Source: Paramyrothecium sp. XJ0827 (Eukaryota > Ascomycota > Sordariomycetes > Hypocreales > Stachybotryaceae). From it: DNA of 64,000 nucleotides. Made by a program: the position numbers and the translations under genes. This document shows positions 20,169 through 30,452 of this stretch, in pieces (within the stretch, counting starts at the first letter, position 1; each line of letters opens with the position of its first letter). The stretch covers positions 744,001 through 808,000 of the forward strand of contig JAJFPB010000009.1 in the NCBI GenBank assembly GCA_020881915.1, given 5' to 3'. The notes beneath the pieces are model-generated. The model was not told where the DNA came from and did no database searches. It saw nothing but the letters and a program-made list of their open reading frames with translations.

Positions 20169-21964
20169 TTTGGGTGATGGGAAGTTGTGTGGTTGTGATG
20201 TCTTTGGAGTGATTGTGTGCTTGGTGGTTACTAGGCTGCTTGAATGCTTGAGATGCTTGGGTTGCTTGATGAGGAGTGAGACATTGTTGCGGGATTCCCT
20301 TCCCTTTATACCAATGTGATCTCAGACTCGACCAGAACAAGTTCCGAAGTTCAAGGTCTTTGGCAAAGGGCTACAATGACGCAAGTGGTGTTTCCTCCTT
20401 GCAGGTCGTCCATCTACACACTATGCGCTCGAGACGTTTCAACTGAAGCTGTTCGTGAGTTGCCGTCTGATCTACACGAGACCCTCCACCACATTATTCC
20501 ATTTCGGGCAGCTCCTATCCAAAGGATGCTCGCTGTGACAAATCCGCTAGGCCTTGGGGCTTAGATGGGGTCGTGCGCCAGCCTCGTGCTAGGTTGCTTC
20601 ACCCAAAAGATCCCAATACCTACCGACCTAAGCACACCGGAACCGTCAATGACGAAGTTGTAGACCGCAGAGACCGCAGACTTCGGAGGCCCGTGCGCCC
20701 TGAAAAAGGGGACGAGACATGATTTGCCGGTAGGTGAAGGACGTCCGGGACCTCATGTTGGTCCTTGCGTGCTGCCAAATATAGCAATCCGCTCAAGTCC
20801 GAGACAATACGTACAGCCCAGGATACAGAAACGCCTGCCTGCGTCGGGCCCGATCCTCGTGTACCCCAAGTTTTAACTTTAAAAATCCCCGAGTGACCGA
20901 GAGGGGGGAAGGATTGCTTGGAAAGGCCGTGCCGTGGTCTGGAACAGGGGGAGCGTGGCAAAGGGCTCGTGCAAGGCTGGCTTGGCTGCGCAATGCAGCG
21001 CTGGCTCTTGGGGGCGATCTCGCAGCCGTGCGTGTGCTGCCACCTGGGGGCAGGATGCGGGTTTTTGACGTCACAGCTGCCTCGCACGCACCATTGGGGC
21101 TCATGCAAGGAAGCCTAAACGAAGGATCGAAACCATCCTTCGTGGCCTCCGCGTTCAGCAGCGCCTCGCCTAACAACGAGCCGCGAGGTGGCTGGAGATT
21201 TGGATTTCGGACCCGAGCCGTCATGATACTGTCCGCCGGTTCTCCCCTTCCTTTTTATAACATGAAACTGTTGACCAGAGCGGCCCCTAGGGCGAGCTTC
21301 CTCTATGCCAGGACGAGCGTTGAGGCTGCCGGCTAGGGGTCTCGCGACGCCTGGTCTTCGAGATATGACCTTGTTGTTCAGGCTTTCTCGCGTTGGTTTC
21401 ATGTGCACTGAGAGGGACAGGCTGCATGCTTTTGTTTGAAATCAATAGCTTTTTGCCGGGATAATGGTCTCGCGTTATGCGAATTTTACATACAAGGACC
21501 TCTACTTGAAATTTTGTCTCTGAATAACGTACTCTTCATACGTTCGTGGGGAGTTTGAATTTGGGGTCTATTTTTATAACTAATATCAAAAAATGAACAT
21601 GCAAGAACATTTTTTCGACAAAGCTGTACCGAAAATCACAAGCTTGGAATGGCAGAGTTCATACTCGACTGATCAATTAGAACCACGGTTTTGTTGGTCC
21701 CCTAGTCTTGAACGGTGGAGAATTTTTCGGTAGCCGCTTGCTTACAGTATATCGTGAATTGTGAACAAGGCAGGAAGTCATAAACCAACATCGAACTGCC
21801 ACCGCACACCTGGCAGCGCGTCCTAGTCGAGGCAGGAGCATCGCGTGACTGTCCTTACCAGCTGCTTCTGCCTCTGCCCTCTCCCCGTCACTCTTGTAAA
21901 CCTCGTCAACTTATTGCACTTAGCTATTATCTTCACCATCAACCATCCAGCAGCAACAACACCA
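20169..21964. other. 1.8-kb spacer between divergent genes
   Basis: This is the shared upstream region of the secreted-protein gene (minus) and the orphan gene at 21965 (plus). A TTTATACC box near 20306-20313 could serve the minus-strand gene. The frames present look incidental. No repeat or RNA gene was recognised. Confidence 0.5.
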
Positions 21965-22891
21965 ATGTCAACGACGGCAGCAGCAACACCAATATCGATT
22001 CCATCAGCCACCGAGTTCGAAGACGCGAGCGACCCGGAAGACGAACCTTACCTAGAACGATGGCCGTTGGTCGTCGACCAGGTGCTCACGCTCAAGAAAC
22101 CATATTGCCCAAAGGCCGAAGACGACCAAAAAACAAGTGGCACTTCGATTGTGCGACATCTGGCTCGCACCCAGAAGATTTCAATTCTCGGTCGCTCTGT
22201 CCTTGAGGCCCAATTTGCAACGATTCCCGGCCAAGCCGCACTGCCCTTGGATTTCCTCGACAAGTCCAGGACAAGCGAGCAGGGCAGGAAACAAATTCTT
22301 GAGAAGAACATTGCAGATGCAGATTGCGCCCAGCTCAGACGGCTTTGGGACATCGTCAACGAGACCGGGCGCTTCAAAAACTGTCTCGTGCTCGCGTCCT
22401 ACTCCGACATCGCAGCCATCGCAGCGGCGTGGCTCCGTCACAAGGCGGCTCTTTCAGTCCAGCCCAGCAGCGTCAACTATCCGGGCCGCCTCACTCACAA
22501 GATCGTGGAAATCGAACTCGAGACACAAAATAACCCGAACCGTCTAATCTCATTATTCAGACAACTTCGACAAGAGGATGGGGAGGTAAATGGCCAGGCA
22601 CTTATCCTCGTGACGACCTACAAAACCTTCGAAACTAGGGCCGCCTCTAGAGCCTGTAGGGGAGTGACAACTCTTCAACCAGGCTTACCTGAATTGATCC
22701 ACTACCTTGTGAGACTTAGAGAGCCTCTCGAGGAAAGTTCTGTAACATCCGCTGTGAGACAAGTTTATCACCCATCCTGGGACAATCGGAAACGGTTTTG
22801 GATCTACTGCATCTTTGGAGAGAAAGGTTCGCTTGACTACGACCAGTACCAAGACCATCGCTGGTCGCACTGTGTCGAGAACGAGTGTTAG
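21965..22891 (+). CDS. Uncharacterised 308-residue protein
   Basis: A single open frame from ATG at 21965 (the frame is open further upstream, but those residues look like translated leader). The N-terminus is Ala/Thr-rich then acidic (EFEDASDPEDEPYLERW). The middle has alternating hydrophobic segments: NCLVLASYSDIAAIAAAWL and ALILVTTYKTFETRA. That spacing faintly recalls motifs Ia and II-III of SNF2-type helicases, but no Walker A or DEAH box is present, so I do not assign it. It could be a fragment of a larger, decayed enzyme or an orphan. Confidence 0.55.
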   Translation: MSTTAAATPISIPSATEFEDASDPEDEPYLERWPLVVDQVLTLKKPYCPKAEDDQKTSGTSIVRHLARTQKISILGRSVLEAQFATIPGQAALPLDFLDKSRTSEQGRKQILEKNIADADCAQLRRLWDIVNETGRFKNCLVLASYSDIAAIAAAWLRHKAALSVQPSSVNYPGRLTHKIVEIELETQNNPNRLISLFRQLRQEDGEVNGQALILVTTYKTFETRAASRACRGVTTLQPGLPELIHYLVRLREPLEESSVTSAVRQVYHPSWDNRKRFWIYCIFGEKGSLDYDQYQDHRWSHCVENEC

Positions 22892-23808
22892 AAACATTTG
22901 AGGCGGCCAGTTTATCGTAAGGCGATGGTGGAACGTCTGGGGTGAGCTGCTGTCGTGATTGGTGTCGTGTCGAGGAGGAGAAGCTTGTGAACAAGGTCTA
23001 GCTTAAAAAGACATCGAGATTGGCGCGAGAAGCCAAATGAGATGGGAGGCCTGAGCTGGGGGAAGGCGTATGAGTCTTGATGGGGGCGTGCGACACTGAT
23101 AGGAATTCTCGTAGCATAGCATTGTTTGCGGCACAGAATACACCCGCGATGATGAGCATGAACCAAATCTCCTTTGGTACCACGGAGGAACCCCGAGGCT
23201 ATTGTCACGCATGATTGTAGTGATTCTGCGTGCAGACCCCAGTGTGGACTTCTTCGATGTTAACAGCAGCCTCACTTAGTTGGGAACTGGAGGTATGGCC
23301 TAGATGCAACTACTTGGGTCGGTCGTCTGCAGAGACCCTGTCGTCGTGTTGTTTAGCTGAGTTGGCGTTTGTTTTTGAATTTGTCAGAATCGATGGCCCC
23401 CCTTCCCCTTTCCCCTCACTTTTGATTAGACATTGGGAAAGGGTTGAAACGGCTGATTGATTCGTGATGGTGTTTTCCGTCACGAGCATGGCATCAGCGG
23501 CGCCATGTCAAGCCGCATTTGTGCCTCGCTCCCGGGCTAAAAAAAAATACAAAAAAGCTGATAAATCCAAGCAGCAGCAGATCCTTGGCAGCGTCCCCCG
23601 TTAAGCATAAAAGCTGCCCAAGCCCAAAGCCACAAGTTCGGTCTCAGATCGTGGTCCAGGTTAAGCAGCACAGCGGGCAGATTTCTGGCACTGATAATTC
23701 ATCCTATAATTTTCCATCCTGTCAATTCATCCCACCACTTCATCTCCCATTTCTTCCTAGTACGTCAGAGCAACTCACCCCGCCACCCCGCACCAAGCCA
23801 GGGCCATC
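22892..23808. other. Intergenic spacer upstream of the deaminase gene
   Basis: No supported gene. An A-run and pyrimidine-rich stretches (23700-23780, with CATCCCACCACTTCATCTCC-like leader) precede the ATG at 23809 and probably form its promoter and leader. Confidence 0.5.
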
Positions 23809-24309
23809 ATGACCGCCTCCAACGACCACCACACGTACCTCCGCCTCGCCGTCGACCTGGCCAGGGAGGCCGTCGAGGCCGGCGACGCGCCGTTCGGGTC
23901 CGTGCTCGTCGACGCCGCCGGCAAGGTCCTGCAGACGGACCGCAACCGCACCGTCACCGGCCAGGACGGGGACGGCAGGGCCGACGCGACGCTGCACCCG
24001 GAGTTCACGCTGGCGCGCTGGGCCGCGCTGAACCTGGGGCCCGAGGAGCGCGCCAAGACGACGGTCTACACCTCTGGCGAGCACTGCGCCATGTGCTCGG
24101 CCGCGCACGCGTACTGCGGGCTGGGCCGCATTGTGTACGCAACCTCGACGGAGCAGTACGGGGTTTGGCTGAAGGAGCTGGGCGCCCCGTCGGGCAAGGT
24201 CAGTCCCCTGTCCATCTCGCAGGTTGCTCCGCATATCCCGGTTGAGGGCCCGGTCCTGGAATTCGCAGACGAGATTAAGGAACTGCACCGGCAGAGGTTT
24301 TCGAGATAG
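23809..24309 (+). CDS. Nucleoside/guanine deaminase (cytidine deaminase superfamily)
   Basis: A 166-residue single-exon zinc deaminase. The zinc and catalytic motif is present as HPE (His63, Glu65; the family more often has HAE), with EHCAMC supplying Cys93 and Cys96. AGDAPFGSVLVD near residue 24 matches the substrate-binding strand of guanine/CMP-dCMP deaminase-like proteins. It would be cytosolic and would hydrolyse an amino group from a free base or nucleoside; guanine, cytosine or a modified base cannot be told apart by eye. GC-rich codon use is higher than in its neighbours. It is flanked by two orphan genes, so no pathway context is visible. Confidence 0.88.
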   Translation: MTASNDHHTYLRLAVDLAREAVEAGDAPFGSVLVDAAGKVLQTDRNRTVTGQDGDGRADATLHPEFTLARWAALNLGPEERAKTTVYTSGEHCAMCSAAHAYCGLGRIVYATSTEQYGVWLKELGAPSGKVSPLSISQVAPHIPVEGPVLEFADEIKELHRQRFSR

Positions 24310-24554
24310 GGCACGGCAGTTTTAATTGACTGAAGGATTCTGATTATCTTTGTTGTCTGACTTGACTGTGTCGAGCACGCAAAGTCTTCTTAACGTCAAA
24401 GTGCTCTAGCGAGCGTTGAATTGAGATGATTATCCTTGCGTACTCTGCTCTTTAGACAATTGTTTCATCATGATGCCCTATGTCGTGGCGCTAGAAAGCT
24501 GTTGCCCAGTGTCTGGGTATCTCATACTTGAGAAATTCACCACAGAGCCAAGTA

Positions 24555-26771
24555 TTATCCTGCCATGATGACGGAATTGATACCACTTTTACAGCTTTCT
24601 CCGTCTGGTGAAAGGGCATGTGAGATGGCACATTTGAGACAGGAGAACAGCTGCAAGACCGGCTGCTGAGGTGTTGTACCTGAAATGGCCTGATACTGGA
24701 CGAGTTGCTCGAGTTTTCTCCCTTTCAACGCAAAGATTCTGAAGGTTCTAGAGCCGCTATCTGAAAATAACGGATCAAAACCTGATACTTGGAACTGCAC
24801 TTTGGAGTTGCCCTTGATTTTGTAGGGCATGGCAGAATCATGCTTGCAACGCGGTGGTGGAACAACCCTTGTTAGAAGAGAGAGGAGGCACTCGCTTAAA
24901 AAAACCCGTCCATGCCCATTCTCGCCGTAATTTATACGCGTTGTAATGCATATGTGCTTCTCCTCCAGACCGGCCTCCATGGATAAGGTCGCAGACGAGG
25001 GACAGTAATGAGGCTCGAGTAGAAATCCTCCTGTGAGGGTGGCAGCTTCACTTGGCTTGGGGGGTAACTGACCGACTGGTGAGTGACGGCCAGGGCGCTC
25101 ATACTCCACAATCGAATCGCGTAACGCTCCCTCCACGCTCACCCGACCAGGTATTATAGTGATGACACGACCTAGAGCGTCAAAGGCTTCGTTGTCGATC
25201 AGACACGTGTACAAGACTGTCAGGTTACCTCCTGATACTCCAAGTGTTGCCCCTAACTCGTCCTCGTCCTCCTGGAAACTTTTGCCAAGAAGAAGCTGAC
25301 CAAGATAGTCAAATAGATTATTTTCAGTGACAGTCTTTTTATTGTGTTGAAGGCTTAGAACCCAATCAGTGTCTACTTTCCCAGACGCAATACTTGCCGA
25401 GACTCGCAAGTTCGCGCTTTCAATGCGGCATAGGGTGAGGGCCAAGACCATCGCCGCAAATCCTTGTACAGCTTCGTCGAGTTCAGCACATAGGATGGAT
25501 ACGTGGATGGATGCGCTTTCCGGGACACTTCCCCGATACAATATTTTGAGCTTGCGAAAAACTTCAACGCTCAAAGCATCAAAATGTTTCTCGTTTGGTC
25601 GTAACATAAAACGACCAGAGCTCGATGTCTCTATCTCTGAGACCCCCTCATTTAAGCATTTGTCAGTTAGTCCAAGACGAGACAGTATCTCACTTATGGC
25701 TTTGATCCCGTCCAAATATCTAAGAGTGCCACGCGGCGCTCTGGGACGAAACTCTATCTTCGTCCTACGAAGAAGAATGAAGGAGTATCTGGCGATAGAC
25801 AAATGGATTTCGTGTACTACTTCATCAGTTAGGTCCGAGTGTTTTCCAAGTTCCGCACTCAGAACTTCTTCCAGGCGGTGATATATTTCAAGAGGCTTCC
25901 CTCCCGCCGCCATCGTTGGACCTCGAACCAACGTGAAAGGAGGTCGGGCGAATTGTCGCATGGACACGTCTTTCTCCATCTTCAGATCATCTAGTTGAAA
26001 AGTAGCTTGGCCATTCGAACCAGCGCTTTCCCACAGTACTATCTCTCCGAACAGTAACTCGACTGACATGTCCATAATGTGACTAGCGAAGGTTGCGAGC
26101 CAGGCACCTCGCTGCTTAGCAACGAGATATATATGCTCATCCCTCTCACAGGTGAAGCTGAGTTGTTTGATTGCCGCTGCTATTACCGAAGCTTCCCCCC
26201 TGGCAGTCAATTTCTCAGACGCAGGATAAAGTGACCTTTTTAACTGATGCGACGCGCTTGTTGTAACGTGTGCGAACACCTTTGAGAATTCCAAGTCTCG
26301 AACGAAAGGCTCCAAATAGGCTACCATGGTCTTCAGCCGGTCCACGTTAGGGACCATGCTCTTCTCGCAGCCCCATATGGTCAACATATTTGAGAGACAT
26401 TGTGCTGCCCAGTAATGTGACGAGCCGGACGAGAGTGCGCCAACCAAGAGGAGTGCATTTGTCCCTGCCCTGGTTCGAGACATTTCCACGGGCAGGGCTG
26501 AGTGGCCCCAACCGATACTTAGAGCCTTCGCCAACAAGCCTTGCACGCCTTGATAACTCTGCTTAGCTGCGATGTGCAAATGGATTGTGGATTCAAGGGA
26601 AGCTCGCGTAGAAAAGTTTGCGCCTAGCCACATCGACGCGTTGACGGCATAGGCATCCACGCCCCCGTCAAGTAATGCTTTGAGGATTCGGCCACTGACG
26701 AGATGTGCCGCTGAAGCCGCGGTGACGAGATCGGTCTGGAAGCCGAAATTGACAGCATTATGATCAGCCAT
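24555..26771 (-). CDS. Large uncharacterised fungal protein, 738 residues
   Basis: An uninterrupted 738-residue frame with no introns, from MADHNAVNFGFQTDLV to a TGA near 24555. Features include WLGANFSTRASLESTIHLHIAA, MLTIWGCEKSMVPNVDRLKTMVAYLEPFVRDLEFSKVF (cut into shorter motifs: IWGCEK, VAYLEPF), and KGNSKVQFQVSGFDPLF at the C-terminal end. Its composition is globular throughout, without signal peptide, membrane span or low complexity. I recall similar IWGC...LEPF proteins as lineage-specific, often multi-copy ascomycete genes with no assigned domain. That is memory, not a search. A foldback repeat lies about 290 bp from its start. Confidence 0.75.
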   Translation of the reverse strand: MADHNAVNFGFQTDLVTAASAAHLVSGRILKALLDGGVDAYAVNASMWLGANFSTRASLESTIHLHIAAKQSYQGVQGLLAKALSIGWGHSALPVEMSRTRAGTNALLLVGALSSGSSHYWAAQCLSNMLTIWGCEKSMVPNVDRLKTMVAYLEPFVRDLEFSKVFAHVTTSASHQLKRSLYPASEKLTARGEASVIAAAIKQLSFTCERDEHIYLVAKQRGAWLATFASHIMDMSVELLFGEIVLWESAGSNGQATFQLDDLKMEKDVSMRQFARPPFTLVRGPTMAAGGKPLEIYHRLEEVLSAELGKHSDLTDEVVHEIHLSIARYSFILLRRTKIEFRPRAPRGTLRYLDGIKAISEILSRLGLTDKCLNEGVSEIETSSSGRFMLRPNEKHFDALSVEVFRKLKILYRGSVPESASIHVSILCAELDEAVQGFAAMVLALTLCRIESANLRVSASIASGKVDTDWVLSLQHNKKTVTENNLFDYLGQLLLGKSFQEDEDELGATLGVSGGNLTVLYTCLIDNEAFDALGRVITIIPGRVSVEGALRDSIVEYERPGRHSPVGQLPPKPSEAATLTGGFLLEPHYCPSSATLSMEAGLEEKHICITTRINYGENGHGRVFLSECLLSLLTRVVPPPRCKHDSAMPYKIKGNSKVQFQVSGFDPLFSDSGSRTFRIFALKGRKLEQLVQYQAISGTTPQQPVLQLFSCLKCAISHALSPDGESCKSGINSVIMAG

Positions 26772-27636
26772 TGTGTTCAGGAGATAGGTGTCTCAGGACT
26801 GAGCGCTGTGCAAAGTGTATAGCAGTGGGCTTTGGAACAGTCACCGTGATTTCCAGTTCAATGGAGTCCTGAGGGAAGCCTTGTCCGAGGATTGTTGCCT
26901 GAAGAGAATGCTAAAGAGCATCGCACGTGATCGTTGTATGTGACTGTAACGTTGATTGGACATGATACACTCTCCCACGGAATGCTTATGCCTACTTTTT
27001 CTCAGCTTGCGGACGGCTGAATGGGCAAATTGTGGTGGGAAGGGAGGGAGCGCACCAACTCTACCTACTTAGCAGCACACCCACCGTATTTAAAAAGGAA
27101 CAAAACAGGAATATCGCCGTATTTTAAAGGGGATTAAATAAAAATATTACCTTATTTTAAAAGGGATAAAACAGTAATGTCACTGTATTTTAAAATGAAT
27201 AAAATAGTATTATTACCGTATTCTAAGAGGGATAGAACAGCAATATCACCGTTTCAATCGCTAAAAAGACTAATCATTATGCTACTCAGTGATCAAAACG
27301 GTGATATCAGTGTTTTATCTCTGACAAGATACCAGGGCTGGGCTCGTAGGAAGTTCCTTGAGGTAAGAATAAATCCATCAAGGTACTGTATCACAGGTCA
27401 CTCAGCGTTGTCAAATTTCGACCTTCATACTTTAATAATACCCTGGTTACCACGTAACATTCTGCTAATGTGAAAGTGCAGATGACAGAGCGTTGCATGC
27501 AATGAATTGATTGAACGTCAACAAGGGTTGTTTGTACGGGCCTTTCATGCGTTTGTTTCCATGATGTTGAAGACCAAGGTGTTTTTGTTCAGATACTTGT
27601 ATTGATCTTTCATACCGCTAGAGAATTATGGAAATG
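26772..27636. other. Spacer containing foldback repeat copy B
   Basis: Between the starts and ends of two minus-strand genes. It holds the 289-bp element at 27062-27350 and otherwise nothing recognised. Confidence 0.6.
27062..27350. repeat. Foldback/MITE-like element, copy B (five 33-bp units)
   Basis: It has the same outer ends as copy A at 3943-4098 (TACCTAC...TAGCAGCACACCCACC on the left, GGGCTCGTAGG on the right) and the same inner segment AACGGTGATATCAGTGTTT. The left arm carries five consecutive diverged units of exactly 33 bp, of the form CCGTATTTTAAAAGGGATAA..., where copy A has one. The length difference between the copies (about 130 bp) equals four units. The right arm keeps a single inverted unit, so the expansion is asymmetric. 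Non-coding. Confidence 0.78.
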
Positions 27637-29249
27637 TTATGCTCGCCCTGATCTTAACCATTCAGTGCTGAAGTTCCCGCCATCAGTAAACCATTCGCCC
27701 ACTCCCCAAGAATGTCCAACGCCGATAGTCCATACACCGTGTATAATGTCGCTCTCAGGGCCGATCCCAAACACCGCAACGCCGCCTTCGTCGTTCATCC
27801 GCATGACGACTGGAGCACTGTTAAAAAAGCTTCCCAAATCTCCCCACTCGCTCGCCCATTCGCCCCTCACGAGCGCCCTGTGCTTGAGTCTGCCGTCCGT
27901 CCCCACAGCCACGACGTCGATGCGCTCTTCGCCTGTGACAAGCACGCTCGGCACGGATTGGAACGCCCCGCCGAGGCTCAGCAGGTCCTCGCTACTCAGC
28001 TCATCTTGGTCCGTCCAGGTCTTATAGTACATCTCGCCATCGTAGCCGACTCCAAAAAATACAGTCCTGTTTGCGCCGACGCGAGCCCCGACAGGTTCCC
28101 CTCGAAAGTTGCCGCCAACCTCCTGCCAGGGGCTCAGGTCATTGCCGTCCCAGCGCTTCACCCGTAATCGGTGTGGATCCTCGTTCTCGCCGTACGATAG
28201 AATGTCCATCCCATCCACGGAGCAAGCTGTCGTGGGTGGGCTGGCGAGGAAGCCATCGGCAGCCGTCTTCCACTCGCTCGAGGTCCACATGCCGTTCTCG
28301 TGATGTCGCATTATCATGTTGTTCTTCTCAGAAAGTGAAATGAGATATACCTCTCCTTCACGAGGTGAACACACTGCAGGCGCCGAGTCTGCCTGCCCCC
28401 CAAGGCTCGTCCATTCCTTGTCCCACGTCCTCTCTTTGTGTGACTTCGTCCGGATTGTGCGATCCGCTTTCCAGACACCAAATATGTCGAGCTGCCCCGA
28501 GCTCATGCCCGCAACCGAAGGCTGGCCCAAAAACTCTCCTCCGAGGGACTCCCATTCGCTCGTCCATCTTCTTCCGTCAGTTTCGCGATACCAATAGCTC
28601 CCTTCCTGGCCGAGGCCGAACAAAGAGCCAAATGACGACTGAGGATTGCTGCGGATGAATGATAACATCGGCGTGCATATGGTCCCGTGGCATGCGGATT
28701 CCGATGCTTCGAGAGAATCGGGGAATGAGGTTGGGATGCCGAATTGAGTCTGCGACGGCTCGTCCGAGACGGACGTCTTTGTCGAAGATGAGGCTCCCGT
28801 CCTGGTTTTCGTCGTCGGCGTCTCGTCTGGGTGAGGGGTGTCTATCGGCGTTGGCAAAGGCAATGGATCATGATTCACAGAACTACTTTCTTGAATTAGC
28901 AGGACGTCTCGGTGTCCAAGGTTCGATCGATAACGAAGGACTTGACCTACTCATCTTTTCTCCTCGTACTCGCAGCAGTGCTGCCAACCACTGCCCCAGA
29001 AATAGCCAGAACCGCGACGATTGCTACGATCCATATTCTCCGCTTCGACCACCCAAAGAGGGTGCCGGTCTTGCGCTCATTGAAATCGATGGGGACATAC
29101 TCCTTTTGCGATGGTCTGTACGGAGCCCCTACTATGTGGAGCCCATCGACTGTTGCCACCTCAGGGAGGTCCCTTGAGGGCGCGACTTCGGGATCTTGAC
29201 CTGGCACTACTTCAGGGAGGTCTGAAACTTGCGGTTGTGGGTGTGCCAT
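27637..29249 (-). CDS. Membrane-anchored beta-propeller lectin-like protein (PLL/fucose-lectin type), two exons
   Basis: Exons 28951-29249 and 27637-28882 join across a 68-bp intron (28883-28950, donor GTAGGT, branch CTAAT, acceptor GTAG), giving 514 residues. Residues 1-70 are cytosolic-type, with repeated PEVxP motifs. RRIWIVAIVAVLAISGAVVG is a single membrane segment, so this is a type II topology. A Ser/Thr/Pro linker follows, then about 350 residues of a repeated propeller motif: EWESLGGEFLGQPSV, EWTSLGGQADSAPAV, PWQEVGGNFRGEPVG, LLSLGGAFQSVPSV and EWGDLGSFFNSAPVV. The W-x-SLGG...PSV repeats are those of PLL-like and fungal fucose-binding lectins, with blades exposed outside the cell. 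Sugar specificity is not readable from sequence. Confidence 0.82.
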
Positions 29250-30452
29250 AGATGCCGCAGATCAAGGCTGCAGATACATCGAACAGGCTTTGGGCGGGCC
29301 AAGCAGCATGCGATCAGTCGTCGCGCGACTACGGCACAGCAGGTTCAACTAGGCGTGCAAAAGGAACAGAATGGATGTGAATTGAAGGATGCCGACGAAG
29401 AAAGATCTGGGGGGCCACCCTATGGTAAGCAAAGCATGGTTAATGCTCGACGCAAAGTACCACGTACGAAAGCTCATGCTGGTAAGCGCTCCAAGGAATT
29501 TTAAATGCAACCACAGACCCAAGGATGGGTGACCACCGTAAGCCCCTGACGCGACAATTGGTCAATTCCCCAAATAAGGCTTCATCGTGGACAGAGGCTG
29601 AAGGAACTTACATGGGCCAATGGTGGCGCAGTCTCGTATACCCGCTGCGTGGACCTGACCTACAGGGCCAAGAATCTCGTGATGACACAGCTCGCATCCC
29701 AAGGCATAAAACACATCTACCACCCCAGTGACATTGCTCAAATGATAAGCCTAAGGACCTTTCGGGTTTCAACAGGTTGGTAGATTGGCCAGCAGGACAC
29801 ATGTTGCAGTGGTTCCATCGCATCTCATGCCGTGTTCTCGAAAACATCTTGTCATTTCACCGCACTCCACAACCCCTGTCAGCCTGTCCCATCCCAGCAT
29901 TTGCCTCCCCTGAATGGATATGTGCCGGTGCATGTAAGTGGGGATGGATCCTGACCCGGGAACAGCTACTACACCATCCCACGTGGAGAAGAAAGACGAT
30001 GAGGTTGTCATAAAACCTCGCCGCATGCTTTAGGTCAATACTCCTTATTGCCCAGTGATTCGTTACAGGCTCATGTTCCTGGAACGAGTTGCGTGCGCCC
30101 ATAGTTCACGACAGCCGACGCAATGGATATGCCAAGTCAGTATTTCTCTGTTTGAGAAACACCCCAGGCGTCATAGCCCATTGCTATTCTAGCTTATGTT
30201 GAGTCCGTTACGTTGTATCGAATCAGATCATTTTATTCACTGTGAAATACATTGCAATACGTACCTACGTAACTATCAGAACAAGAAAAGAGTCCAGCGC
30301 GACTATACACCTCGAAGCATATGTCGGGTCGTCCTCAAACTTCAATAGCGCATGCTCGCATTAAAACAAAGCCTGTCATCCAGTTTCTACAGTCTTTCTC
30401 GCCGCGTTTGCCACGGTGACCTCAACGCCTGCTGTTGCTGCTCGGCGCAGGG
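29250..30452. other. Intergenic spacer
   Basis: 1.2 kb with only short incidental frames. No repeat, RNA gene or conserved motif was recognised. Confidence 0.5.

Noticed and set aside
22324..22891. Orphan at 21965 as a SNF2 helicase
   Set aside because: Only a faint resemblance of two strands; Walker A and DEAH motifs are missing.
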